DNA of 64,000 nucleotides, from positions 62,001 through 126,000 of the forward strand of contig JAMPGZ010000002.1 of the NCBI GenBank assembly GCA_023663655.1. Reading direction: 5' to 3'. Under the pieces are notes generated by a model that worked only from the letters and a program-made list of their open reading frames with translations, was not told where the DNA came from and searched no databases. Position numbers and translations under genes: made by a program. This DNA is from Lachnospiraceae bacterium. Lineage in GTDB: Bacteria; Bacteroidota; Bacteroidia; Bacteroidales; Muribaculaceae. Below, piece by piece: positions 17,939 to 26,492 of this stretch (positions are counted from its first letter, which is position 1; every line of letters begins with the position of its first letter).

Positions 17939-20503
17939 TCATATTTTAACCGTAACGGTGGAATAGTCAACGCTTGAAGGTCCCACCATAAGCTCATATT
18001 TACCGGGGATGACACGCATCTCGTGAGCCGACGCGTCCCACACCTCAAAACGGTCGCGGGGGAAGTCGATCTCCACTTTCTTGCTTTCACCGACTTTAAG
18101 ATCCACACGTTCGTAGGCACGCAAAGTCTTTACGGGACCGGCGGTGTCGGCGGGACGACGCACGTAGACCTGAACGATTTCCGTACCATCGGTTTTACCG
18201 GTATTCTTCACCTCAACGGTCACCTTGCCGTTCTTATAACTCGGTTTGCCATATTTGTAGGTGGTATAGCTCAAACCGTGTCCAAACGGATAAAGCGGCT
18301 CATCGTGAAGATAGCGGTAGGTGCGTCCTGCCATGCGGTATTCATCGAATGGAGGAAGCTGTGCATCATCCTTGTAGAAAGTCACAGCCAGCTTGCCAGA
18401 AGGGTTGTAATCGCCGAATATCACATCGGCAACAGCGTGTCCGCCCTGTTCGCCGGCATACCATGCCTGAAGTATAGCGTCGCAGATGCCATCTTCGGGA
18501 GTGAGAGCGACCGCGCTTCCGCTACAGTTCACAAACACGATTTTCTTGCCTGCGTCATGGAGAGCCTGAAGAATCTCACGCTGAACAGCCGGAAGCTCGA
18601 TGCTCGTGCGGTCGCCGTTGTCAAATCCTGGTTCGGTCACACGCGCCTCTTCCCTCTCAAGGTTGGGCGAGATGCCACCCACAAATATAATCACATCCTT
18701 GTCGGCGGCACGTGCCACAATCTCAGCGGGGGTCACCGGAGCGTTGCGTGCCACATCAATGCTGAGTGTTGCATCGCCGTCACGATGTTTATAGTAAAAC
18801 TCAAGGTCATATTTCTTGCCCTTTTCGACATTCAGTTTAAAGGTGCGGAAGTCAAAGGGATCATGGCTGTTCCAACGGTCGTGAATGGTTTTGCCGTTCA
18901 CCAGTATCTTGCCGGCCTCGTCGTTGTTAAAAACGACATCAAGAGTCTCATCGGCATCAGCAACAAACGAACCGGTCATCTTCACAGAAAAATCGGAAAT
19001 ATTCACTCCGGGAGCAAATGCCGTGTTGCCGCCGTTGTCAAGGCTTACGGGACTGGTGCAATTCACCACTGCCACCGGATCGCCCGCCATGTCGATATTA
19101 TTCCAGAACTCGGCACGCAACCCCGGCTTGCCGTCGGGAGCCGCAAGACGGTCAAAAATGCTGCGGGTCTCAGTCATAGCGGTAATCTCGCATCCCTTGG
19201 TGTAGGCAATGTCGCCCACCTTGTCGGTGATACCTTCAAGCACAGTCACTGTGTGGGACGGCTGTCCGTAATATATTCCCCACAGCATCGTGGAGTCGGC
19301 AGCATTAGGACCCATCACCATCACCCGTGACACATCCTTGGCAAGCGGCAGGATGCCGTTGTTTTTAAGAAGCACCATCTGCTCCTGCGCCATCTTGCGG
19401 GCGATAGCCTTGTGTTTGGGCGACGCAATGACACTCTCCGGTATCTTGGTCCATTCCACGATGTCGTCGGGATCGAGGTCGCCAAGTTCAAAACGCCCTT
19501 TCAGCAGACGCTTAACGCTCACATCGATATCGGCTTCCGAAATATCACCGCGACGCACCGCCTCGGGCAACTTCTTGTAGTTGCTGCCACACTCCACATC
19601 GGTGCCGCTCAACACGCCCATAGCCGAAGCCGCAGCGGCATCTTTCGACACTCCGTGCCTTCCTTCGCGCCAGAAATCAGAAATCGCTCCGCAGTCGCTC
19701 ACCACAAGCCCTTCAAATCCCCACTTGTCGCGGAGTATCTGCTGGAGCAACTGGTTACTGCCACAGCAAGGCTCGCCGTCGAAACGCTGGTAGGCGCACA
19801 TCACCTGCTGTACATCGGCATTCTGCACAAGCTCTTTGAACGCCGGCAGATAGGTCTCCCACAGGTCACGCTCAGGCAGATCGTTGATGTCAAAGCTGTG
19901 ACGGGTCTTCTCAGGACCGCTATGTACCGCATAGTGCTTCGCGCAAGCATGAAGTTTGTAATATTTGTTCCCTTCGCCGCCCTGAAGCGCCTTGACCACA
20001 GTCTTGCCCATCAAGCCGTTCATATAGGGGTCCTCGCCATAAGTCTCCTGACCTCTACCCCAACGCGGATCGCGGAATATATTGATGTTGGGAGTCCAGA
20101 ACGAAAGGCTCTTGTATTTACCCACAGTGCCGTTTTTACGGGCAATAGTGTTTTTGGCGCGCGCTTCGTCACTCACCGCTGTAAACACCTCTTCGATCAA
20201 TCCGTTGTCAAACGAGCACGCCATGCCTATGCATGAAGGAAAAACCGTGCTTAGCCCGTTGCGGCCCACTCCGTGAAGCGCCTCACTCCACCAGTCAAAT
20301 TGCGGAATGCCCAGTCGGGGAATCGCCGGCGAGGTGTTCATCATCAACGACACTTTCTCTTCGAGAGTTAGACGTGAGCACAAGTCGGCAGCACGTTCCT
20401 CTGCCGACAAATCAGGATTTTGGTAAGGGAACGGTTGCGCTCCGAGCATCCCTGCTCCTGCAATAGCCATAATCCCCGCAAGAATAGATTTAGTTAAATT
20501 CAT
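17939..20503 (-). CDS. Glycoside hydrolase family 3 with PA14 insert (beta-xylosidase/beta-glucosidase type)
   Basis: Predicted periplasmic exo-hydrolase that removes a beta-linked sugar from oligosaccharides. Signal peptide at 1-22 (ending GMLGAQ). The GH3 N-terminal barrel spans about residues 30-340, with the likely nucleophile Asp in VVSDCGAISDFW near residue 272. The GH3 C-terminal domain is interrupted by a PA14 module (about 415-575, with FNNDEAGKILVNG). A fibronectin-III-like end (about 760-854) follows. The architecture and the ERDLWETYLPAFKELV segment fit the Prevotella/Bacteroides xylosidase-like GH3 branch, but glucosidase activity is equally possible. It lies 25 bases after the GH43 gene on the same strand, so the two are probably cotranscribed. 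Confidence 0.92.
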   Translation of the reverse strand: MNLTKSILAGIMAIAGAGMLGAQPFPYQNPDLSAEERAADLCSRLTLEEKVSLMMNTSPAIPRLGIPQFDWWSEALHGVGRNGLSTVFPSCIGMACSFDNGLIEEVFTAVSDEARAKNTIARKNGTVGKYKSLSFWTPNINIFRDPRWGRGQETYGEDPYMNGLMGKTVVKALQGGEGNKYYKLHACAKHYAVHSGPEKTRHSFDINDLPERDLWETYLPAFKELVQNADVQQVMCAYQRFDGEPCCGSNQLLQQILRDKWGFEGLVVSDCGAISDFWREGRHGVSKDAAAASAMGVLSGTDVECGSNYKKLPEAVRRGDISEADIDVSVKRLLKGRFELGDLDPDDIVEWTKIPESVIASPKHKAIARKMAQEQMVLLKNNGILPLAKDVSRVMVMGPNAADSTMLWGIYYGQPSHTVTVLEGITDKVGDIAYTKGCEITAMTETRSIFDRLAAPDGKPGLRAEFWNNIDMAGDPVAVVNCTSPVSLDNGGNTAFAPGVNISDFSVKMTGSFVADADETLDVVFNNDEAGKILVNGKTIHDRWNSHDPFDFRTFKLNVEKGKKYDLEFYYKHRDGDATLSIDVARNAPVTPAEIVARAADKDVIIFVGGISPNLEREEARVTEPGFDNGDRTSIELPAVQREILQALHDAGKKIVFVNCSGSAVALTPEDGICDAILQAWYAGEQGGHAVADVIFGDYNPSGKLAVTFYKDDAQLPPFDEYRMAGRTYRYLHDEPLYPFGHGLSYTTYKYGKPSYKNGKVTVEVKNTGKTDGTEIVQVYVRRPADTAGPVKTLRAYERVDLKVGESKKVEIDFPRDRFEVWDASAHEMRVIPGKYELMVGPSSVDYSTVTVKI

Positions 20504-20528
20504 CGTGGTATTATTTGATTACTGTTAA

Positions 20529-22064
20529 TTATTCGTAGTTATATCGGAACCAGTCAAAAGCCGCGTCTCCCCCATCGTCGACGGTGTTATAAGAGAATAA
20601 GCCTATGTGAGGACCCTTCCAGAATCCGAAGTTCAAGGCGAAAGGCTCCCCTATCGCAGTAAAATTCTTTCCGTCAATGCTATATAGGAATCGGTTTTCA
20701 TTCTTCACTGCATCAAGTTCGGCTTTGATATAGACCACATTTCCTTTAAGTTTGCCGTGACGCACAGCCTTTCCGCCGTTTTCCACATAGATATATAGGT
20801 CTTTACCCTCCTTCTCCACTCCGGCACCGATGAATCGCTTGCTCAACGTGGCAAATCCGGCACGTTGCCCGTCAATCATTTTCGATGCGTCGAGCCTCAT
20901 CACGGCATCGCCACGATAGCCCATCGCCTTTTGCACGATAGTGTTGCGGGCGTTGCGCAGCGAGTCGCCCTTCATCGCCGTGAGAGTTATGTGACCGGGC
21001 TTCTTTTCAAAGCTTATGTTGTCGCGATAGAAACGGTGATTGGCACGCCATTGCAAGCCGAGCTTTCCCTCGTTGAATTCATCGGATGATGCCGGACGTT
21101 CAATCTTGGCATTAACCGGCACACTCGGTTTAGTCCACACCTTAACAGGCTCCCCTATTCCGTTGCGGTCAATGTCAACGCCGATTTCCGGGAAGCCATC
21201 CTTCCACACCACCGGTTGCAGATGAGCCACACGACCCAAGCTCTCGGTTTTCTGGAAATGCAGGAACCACCACTCGCCGTCGGGAGTATCGACCAAAGCG
21301 CCTTGATGAGGACCGTTGACATCGGTGGAACCGGTTTCAAGCACCACTTTTTTCTCGTAGGGTCCATAAATGTTTTTCGATCGCAGCACTGTCTGCCACC
21401 CTTCTCCCACGCCACCTTCAGGAATACTGAGGTAATAATAGTCGTTGAACTTGTGAATTTTGGTACCTTCGGCTACAGGACCGGTGTAGACCGTCACGCC
21501 GTCATCAAGCAGTTCTTTGCCGTCGTCCGACATACGGTGGATTATGATCGGTCCGGCTCCATGCTGGCTCCGTCCCAGATAAGCTTTACCATCCTCATCC
21601 CAGAAAGGACACGGATCCTCCCACTTTGCCACGCTTTTCACGCAGTGCAACGCCGACCACGGTCCTGCCGGGTCAGTAGCCGTCGACATGAACAGTCCCT
21701 CGTGAGGAGTGCAGAAATATACATAAAAAAGTCCGTTGTGGTATCTTATAGCCGGAGCCCAAGAACCGCCGGCATATCGCTTCATCTTGCCATATTCGGG
21801 GTATTCAAGAGCATCATACACGTTGCCGATTATGTGCCAGTTCACAAGATCGTCCGATTCGAGGACAGGCATCCCCATGAAATGAAACTCGGAGCAAACG
21901 AGGTAATATTTGTTGCCTACGCGAATAACGTCGGGGTCGGAATAATCGGCGTTAAGAATGGGATTGATGTAAGTGCCGTTGCCTTGATCGCCCCAGGAGA
22001 CAACCTGAGCCGACAGAAACGCACCTGAAAACAGCGTGATGAGAAATAAAATGATTGGTCGCAT
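20529..22064 (-). CDS. Glycoside hydrolase family 43 with C-terminal beta-sandwich
   Basis: Predicted periplasmic arabinofuranosidase or xylosidase. I start it at ATG 22064 (MRPIILFLITLF..., 511 aa). The frame is open 14 codons further, but a TAnnTTTG promoter element at 22088-22095 would put the transcript start inside that extension. Signal peptide ends at about FLSA-Q. The five-bladed GH43 propeller carries Asp in NADYSDPDVIR near residue 37, Asp in PFWDEDG near 155 and Glu in AEGTKIH near 200. The last 190 residues are a concanavalin-like GH43 C-terminal domain. It leads the GH43-GH3 operon and is divergent from the second GH43. The two GH43 proteins share order and motifs and look like paralogues. 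Confidence 0.92.
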   Translation of the reverse strand: MRPIILFLITLFSGAFLSAQVVSWGDQGNGTYINPILNADYSDPDVIRVGNKYYLVCSEFHFMGMPVLESDDLVNWHIIGNVYDALEYPEYGKMKRYAGGSWAPAIRYHNGLFYVYFCTPHEGLFMSTATDPAGPWSALHCVKSVAKWEDPCPFWDEDGKAYLGRSQHGAGPIIIHRMSDDGKELLDDGVTVYTGPVAEGTKIHKFNDYYYLSIPEGGVGEGWQTVLRSKNIYGPYEKKVVLETGSTDVNGPHQGALVDTPDGEWWFLHFQKTESLGRVAHLQPVVWKDGFPEIGVDIDRNGIGEPVKVWTKPSVPVNAKIERPASSDEFNEGKLGLQWRANHRFYRDNISFEKKPGHITLTAMKGDSLRNARNTIVQKAMGYRGDAVMRLDASKMIDGQRAGFATLSKRFIGAGVEKEGKDLYIYVENGGKAVRHGKLKGNVVYIKAELDAVKNENRFLYSIDGKNFTAIGEPFALNFGFWKGPHIGLFSYNTVDDGGDAAFDWFRYNYE

Positions 22065-22087
22065 CGGTTTAGACTTATGGTTTGTAA

Positions 22088-22095
22088 CAAAGTTA
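22088..22095 (-). promoter_or_regulatory. -7 promoter element of the GH43-GH3 operon
   Basis: Minus-strand TAACTTTG, an exact TAnnTTTG match, 24 bases before the chosen ATG at 22064. It shares the 208-base gap with the divergent promoter at 22170-22177. Confidence 0.6.
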
Positions 22096-22169
22096 CGAAT
22101 TTTCACCTATTTCTCCAACTCCTTTTCATCTTTTTTACAATAAGACTTTTATTATATGCAATTTATTCT

Positions 22170-22177
22170 TATTTTTG
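22170..22177 (+). promoter_or_regulatory. -7 promoter element of the plus-strand GH43 gene
   Basis: TATTTTTG matches TAnnTTTG. It lies downstream of the first in-frame ATG (22156), which argues that translation begins later, at 22228 or 22273. Confidence 0.55.
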
Positions 22178-22272
22178 CAATATTATTACCATACTCGACA
22201 GAGCCACGTAAAAACAATGATTATACCATGACGCAACCCGAAAAACTAACCAAAACCAATCATATCAAAAAA

Positions 22273-24000
22273 ATGAACAGTCAACTAAAACAGTTGGTTT
22301 CCTCCTTATCAGGGAAGAAACATCTTTTGATCGTTGCCACAGCTTTATGCTCGGCAATGCAGCCGTTGTCCGCTCAGGTATCCGAAACTTGGAATCCTGA
22401 CCTCGGCAACGGAAGTTACATCAACCCTATCATCAACGCCGACTATTCCGACCCCGACTTAATCCGCGTCGGCGATGACTACTACATGACAGCATCAAGC
22501 TTCTGCGACATTCCCGGACTTCCGATACTCCACTCCAAGGATCTCGTGAACTGGAAGCTAATAGGTCACGCCATCGCCGAGATGCCTGAGTATGCTCAGT
22601 TCGTGCCCGACCCCAATCATGGCGGTGCCGTGTGGGCTCCCGCTATACGTTACCACAACGGCGAGTACTACATCTACTACGGCGACCCCGATATCGGTAT
22701 AATCATGGTCAAGACCAAGAATCCGGCAGGTCCGTGGGAAGCTCCGGTGCTTGTCCATGCAGCAAAAGGTATTATCGACACTTGTCCTATATGGGATGAG
22801 GACGGACGTGCCTATATCGCCCACGGATATGCCGGCAGCCGCGCAGGCGTGAAGAGCATCCTCGGCATGATCGAGATGACCCCCGACGGAACCAAGACCA
22901 TAGGACAAGACCGCATCATCTATGACGGACATATCGACAATCCCACTATCGAAGGTGCCAAAATCTATAAGAAGGACGGATGGTATTACATCTTCTCACC
23001 CTCGGGAGGTGTGGCTACCGGATGGCAGGAAGTGCTTCGATCAAAAGATATCTGGGGACCCTACGAGACCCGCAACGTGATGGAACAGGGCGACACCGAC
23101 ATCAACGGACCTCACCAGGGCGGATGGGTAGACACCCCCGACGGCAAAGAGGACTGGTTTGTGCACTTCCAGGACAAAGGTCCTTATGGACGTGTGGTGC
23201 TCCTTCAGCCTATGAAATGGAACGAGGACGGATGGCCTGTGATCGGAGAGGATCCCGACGGTGACGGCAGAGGTGTTCCGGTGAAGAAATACCGCAAGCC
23301 TAATGTGGGCAAAACATATCCAGCAGTAAATCCGGTGGAAAGCGACGAGTTTGACTCCAACAAACTTGGATTGCAATGGCAATGGAAAGGAAACCCCTCG
23401 GCATTGTGGTACTTCGCCGATGGAGCCGCTTCAAAATTAAGACTCTTCTCCCACAACACTCCCGATGCAAAGAGACTCTATGACTGCCCCAACCTTCTTT
23501 TGCAGAAATTCCCGGCTGAGGACTTCACTTTCACCGCAAAGGTTGAATTTGCTCCCGCGCTGAAAAACGGCAAAATGCAAGTTGGCGAAAAGGCCGGTAT
23601 CATAGTTGCCGGCTACAACTACGAAGCCCTCGCTCTGGAAGCCCGTGCCGATGGCATATATCTGGTTGAGACAACTTGCACAAACGCCAACAAGGGTGGC
23701 AAGGAAACAGATGGAGCAGCCGTGAAACTCACCGACGACAAAACTTCAGGTGTGATTTATCTCCGTGCCAAAATCAAGCGTGTAGGCGTAAAGAAACCCA
23801 CACAGAAACCCGACTACAAGGCTGAGGCTACATTCTCCTACAGCCGCGACGGCAAAAAGTTTGTGGACTTCGGCTCTACGCTGAACGTCAAGGAAGGACA
23901 CTGGATCGGAGCGAAATTCGGTCTCTTCTGCACCCGTCCATGGGTGAGCAACGACAGCGGTTGGCTTGACATCGACTGGGTACGCGTAACCAAGAAATAA
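22273..24000 (+). CDS. Glycoside hydrolase family 43 with C-terminal beta-sandwich
   Basis: Predicted periplasmic arabinofuranosidase/xylosidase, 575 aa from the ATG at 22273 (MNSQLKQLVSSL...). That start gives a signal peptide ending near LSAQ. ATG 22228 would add 15 polar residues and is possible; the earliest ATG (22156) precedes the promoter and is rejected. Propeller motifs: NADYSDPDLIRVG, PIWDEDGRAY, and IEGAKIYKKDGWYY with the likely acid Glu, followed by DTDINGPHQGG. The C-terminal concanavalin-like domain contains ESDEFDSNKLGLQWQWKG. It is divergent from the GH43-GH3 pair and followed by a strong terminator. Confidence 0.92.
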   Translation: MNSQLKQLVSSLSGKKHLLIVATALCSAMQPLSAQVSETWNPDLGNGSYINPIINADYSDPDLIRVGDDYYMTASSFCDIPGLPILHSKDLVNWKLIGHAIAEMPEYAQFVPDPNHGGAVWAPAIRYHNGEYYIYYGDPDIGIIMVKTKNPAGPWEAPVLVHAAKGIIDTCPIWDEDGRAYIAHGYAGSRAGVKSILGMIEMTPDGTKTIGQDRIIYDGHIDNPTIEGAKIYKKDGWYYIFSPSGGVATGWQEVLRSKDIWGPYETRNVMEQGDTDINGPHQGGWVDTPDGKEDWFVHFQDKGPYGRVVLLQPMKWNEDGWPVIGEDPDGDGRGVPVKKYRKPNVGKTYPAVNPVESDEFDSNKLGLQWQWKGNPSALWYFADGAASKLRLFSHNTPDAKRLYDCPNLLLQKFPAEDFTFTAKVEFAPALKNGKMQVGEKAGIIVAGYNYEALALEARADGIYLVETTCTNANKGGKETDGAAVKLTDDKTSGVIYLRAKIKRVGVKKPTQKPDYKAEATFSYSRDGKKFVDFGSTLNVKEGHWIGAKFGLFCTRPWVSNDSGWLDIDWVRVTKK

Positions 24001-24017
24001 CTCACCAATCATCACAC

Positions 24018-24050
24018 AAAAGGCTGCTTCATTTGACGCAGCCTTTTTTA
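24018..24050 (+). terminator. Rho-independent terminator after GH43
   Basis: AAAAGGCTGC (24018-24027) pairs perfectly with GCAGCCTTTT (24038-24047) across a ten-base loop and runs into a T tract. It sits 18 bases after the GH43 stop. Confidence 0.9.
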
Positions 24051-24057
24051 TGCGGGG

Positions 24058-24212
24058 AATTGAGAATTGAGAATGGGGAATGGAGAATTGGGAATCTATT
24101 CTGAAACATCACCACCGCAAAGGTATCTCCATTTTCAATTCTCCATTCCCCATTTTCCATTTTCCAATTTCCATTTTCCATTTTCCATTCTCGACTTTCA
24201 ATTCTCAATTAA
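24058..24212. repeat. Low-complexity GAATTGAGAATGG / CCATTTTCCATTCTC repeats, inverted halves
   Basis: About 24058-24102 holds head-to-tail units like GAATTGAGAATGGGGAATGG. About 24129-24212 holds the complementary form (CCATTTTCAATTCTCCATTCC and variants), so the two halves could fold into a long imperfect stem. The same complementary form recurs at 27955-28028, beyond the glycan cassette. No coding potential is seen. Confidence 0.75.
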
Positions 24213-24218
24213 TATTAC

Positions 24219-24226
24219 TATTTTTG
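24219..24226 (+). promoter_or_regulatory. -7 promoter element of the WecE/WecF/GT4 cassette
   Basis: TATTTTTG, an exact TAnnTTTG match, 30 bases before the ATG at 24256 and just after the low-complexity repeats. Confidence 0.55.
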
Positions 24227-24255
24227 TTTGTTGAAACAATTGTGGTAAAATTATT

Positions 24256-25389
24256 ATGAATAATATCCCATTCAATAAGGTGTGGTTCACCGGCTTTGAG
24301 GAAAAAAATATGCATGAATGTATATCCGCAGGCAAAACTTGCGGCAACGGTCCATTCACCAAGCGGTGTCAAGATTATTTCGAGCATACATTAGGTTCTA
24401 AAAAATGCTTGTTGACTACCTCGTGTACCGATGCGCTTGAAATGTGCGCCCTACTCGCCGATATTGGACCGGGCGATGAGGTTATAGTGCCATCCTACAC
24501 ATTCGTGTCATCGGCTTTGGCATTCTCAAGACAAGGAGCCACGGTGGTGTTTGCTGACAGTTGTGCCAACAGCCCGGATATTGATCCGGAAAAGATAGAA
24601 AGTTTGATTACTCCGCGAACAAAGGCAATTGTGCCGGTGCATTATGCAGGAATTGCTTGCGACATGGACCGCATAATGGATATTGCTTCACGTCATAATC
24701 TTATTGTGATAGAGGATGCTGCTCAGGGCATTGACAGCTTCTATAAAGGTAAGCCCCTTGGAAGTATAGGGCATCTTGCCGCATTCTCGTTTCATGAAAC
24801 TAAGAATGTGCAATGTGGTGAGGGCGGACTGCTTGCCATAAATGACGACCGTTTTGTGAAGCGTGCCGAAATGTTGTGGGAAAAGGGCACCAACCGTGCC
24901 GAATTTTTCCGTGGCGAAGTGAATAAATACGGTTGGGTAGATACCGGTTCTTCATTTTTGCCCGCTGAATACGTCAGCGCTTTCCTTTGGGCACAGATTG
25001 AACATATTAAGGATATACAGGATGCACGTAAATCGCATTGGAACGCATATTATGAGGGTTTGAAAGAAGTGGATCAGATACAGCTACCCATAATTCCCGA
25101 CTATGCTACCAATAATGGTCATGCCTTCTTCATTATCTGCCGGTCGCTTGCCGAGCGCTCATCTCTCATAGCCTTCCTTAAAGAACGTGGCATAAGTTCA
25201 GTATTCCATTATCTGAGTCTTCACAAGAGTGTATATGCTCAGAAACAAGGATGGGATAAAGCCGATCTGCCGGAAGCCGACAAGTATACCGACCACTTGT
25301 TGAGATTGCCTATGTTCAAGGCTTTGCAGCCTCAGGAGATTGATAGAGTTATCAATGCTGTCAAGGAATTTTATCACGAGAATACATGA
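24256..25389 (+). CDS. wecE: dTDP-4-amino-4,6-dideoxygalactose transaminase (WecE/RffA-like, DegT/DnrJ family)
   Basis: PLP-dependent sugar aminotransferase, cytosolic. In the WecE family it converts dTDP-4-keto-6-deoxyglucose to dTDP-4-amino-4,6-dideoxygalactose (dTDP-Fuc4N) using glutamate. The 377-aa length is normal. Family marks are the IPFNKVWFTGFE start, the TTSCTDALEM pocket near residue 55, IEDAAQGIDS near 155, and the PLP Lys in FHETKNVQCGEGG near 183. The neighbouring wecF-like gene, overlapping by four bases (ATGA), supports the Fuc4N assignment. No acetyltransferase (WecD) is present in the window. Confidence 0.88.
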   Translation: MNNIPFNKVWFTGFEEKNMHECISAGKTCGNGPFTKRCQDYFEHTLGSKKCLLTTSCTDALEMCALLADIGPGDEVIVPSYTFVSSALAFSRQGATVVFADSCANSPDIDPEKIESLITPRTKAIVPVHYAGIACDMDRIMDIASRHNLIVIEDAAQGIDSFYKGKPLGSIGHLAAFSFHETKNVQCGEGGLLAINDDRFVKRAEMLWEKGTNRAEFFRGEVNKYGWVDTGSSFLPAEYVSAFLWAQIEHIKDIQDARKSHWNAYYEGLKEVDQIQLPIIPDYATNNGHAFFIICRSLAERSSLIAFLKERGISSVFHYLSLHKSVYAQKQGWDKADLPEADKYTDHLLRLPMFKALQPQEIDRVINAVKEFYHENT

Positions 25390-26480
25390 AACTGCATCTT
25401 GTAAATGACGAGAAGATTATCAATCGCACGATTGATATGTTTGAACAAGTATTTCCCGGCGACAACCTTTGGGTGGTCGATACAAAGAAATCCGAGTTCA
25501 AGTGGGTGGAACGCCGTGAGAGGGTGATCTCGACACGTGAGTTTTATGAAAACTATCAGGACGGGAGCTTTGATGCGGTCTATATCCACTATCTCAATCG
25601 TCACAAGATGAATTTGATAAATAAAATCGATACCTCACGTTCCACGGTCTATTGGATTATATGGGGTGCCGATTTATATAATAAGTTGCTTGCCCCCAAA
25701 GGGTTCCGATTGTTTGCTGACGGCACATGGGGAGCGGCGAAAAAGATTGGTTTTTTCAGCCGTTGGGTGAAACGCCGTAAGGCTCAACGCAATATCGACT
25801 TTATTCTGAATAAAGTCGATTGTATCGTTACCGATACAACCGATAATGACTATGACTATTTGGTAAAATACTATCCGCAGTTGAGCGGAAAGAGATGGCT
25901 GGATTTCTTCTATTATCCCATAGATGTGATTCTTGGAAAGGAATTGATGAATTCCTCGACCAACGGCAATGGCATTATGGTGGGAAATTCGGCATCGACT
26001 ACTAATAATCACCAGTACGTGTTTGACATTCTGTCACGGTTTGATCTCGGTTCACGCAAAGTGACAGTCCCCTTGAGCTACAATGGTAATCCCGAGTATA
26101 TAAAGGAGGTGTGTGCCACGGGACATAAGCTCCTCGGAGACAACTTCGATCCTCTCATGGAATTTATGCCACTTGACAAGTACAATCTGCTGCAATCCTC
26201 TACCGGGTATGCGTTTTTTGGAAATCTTAGGCAAGAGGCGATAGGAAATGTGCTGATCGTGGTATATCTTGGAGCAAAGGTGTTTTTGTGCCGCTCCAAC
26301 CCTGTATATGAATGGGCGTGCTCCAAAGGGTTGAAGGTATTTGACATCGAGTCGCTTACTCAGGAGGAGCTTGACACCCCTCTCGATGAGGAGTCACGCA
26401 GGAAAAACCGTGACATACTTCTGAAATTGTACAGCCGGGAGAGGCTGCTGTCGCTCATTGCCGGTCTGGCTCCACTATAA
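25386..26480 (+). CDS. WecF-like 4-acetamido-4,6-dideoxygalactose transferase (GT56 family)
   Basis: Predicted glycosyltransferase that adds a Fuc4NAc-type sugar to a lipid-linked glycan at the inner-membrane cytosolic face. The 364-aa protein begins MKLHLVNDEKIINRTIDMFEQ, as GT56 members do. It has the WIIWGADLYN segment near residue 95 and a C-terminal region EFMPLDKYNLLQSSTGYAFFGNLRQEAIGN typical of WecF. Translation is coupled to wecE by a four-base overlap. In enterobacteria WecF finishes the enterobacterial common antigen repeat. Outside that pathway the acceptor is unknown. Confidence 0.8.
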   Translation: MKLHLVNDEKIINRTIDMFEQVFPGDNLWVVDTKKSEFKWVERRERVISTREFYENYQDGSFDAVYIHYLNRHKMNLINKIDTSRSTVYWIIWGADLYNKLLAPKGFRLFADGTWGAAKKIGFFSRWVKRRKAQRNIDFILNKVDCIVTDTTDNDYDYLVKYYPQLSGKRWLDFFYYPIDVILGKELMNSSTNGNGIMVGNSASTTNNHQYVFDILSRFDLGSRKVTVPLSYNGNPEYIKEVCATGHKLLGDNFDPLMEFMPLDKYNLLQSSTGYAFFGNLRQEAIGNVLIVVYLGAKVFLCRSNPVYEWACSKGLKVFDIESLTQEELDTPLDEESRRKNRDILLKLYSRERLLSLIAGLAPL

Positions 26481-26492
26481 AGACCATGGAAA

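Noticed and set aside
18023-19330. Long plus-strand ORF (435 codons) opposite the GH3 gene
   Set aside because: It mirrors the GH3 frame, has no family features and is explained by coding bias of the opposite strand; several similar shadows (16679-17557, 19412-20236, 21216-22028, 49637-50572, 55309-56298) were dropped for the same reason.
22156-22272. Upstream starts (22156, 22228) for the plus-strand GH43
   Set aside because: 22156 precedes the -7 promoter element; 22228 is possible but gives a long polar stretch before the signal peptide, so 22273 was preferred.
24129-24212. CRISPR-like array from the repeated CCATTTTC words
   Set aside because: Units are short, variable and lack unique spacers, so this is simple low-complexity sequence.
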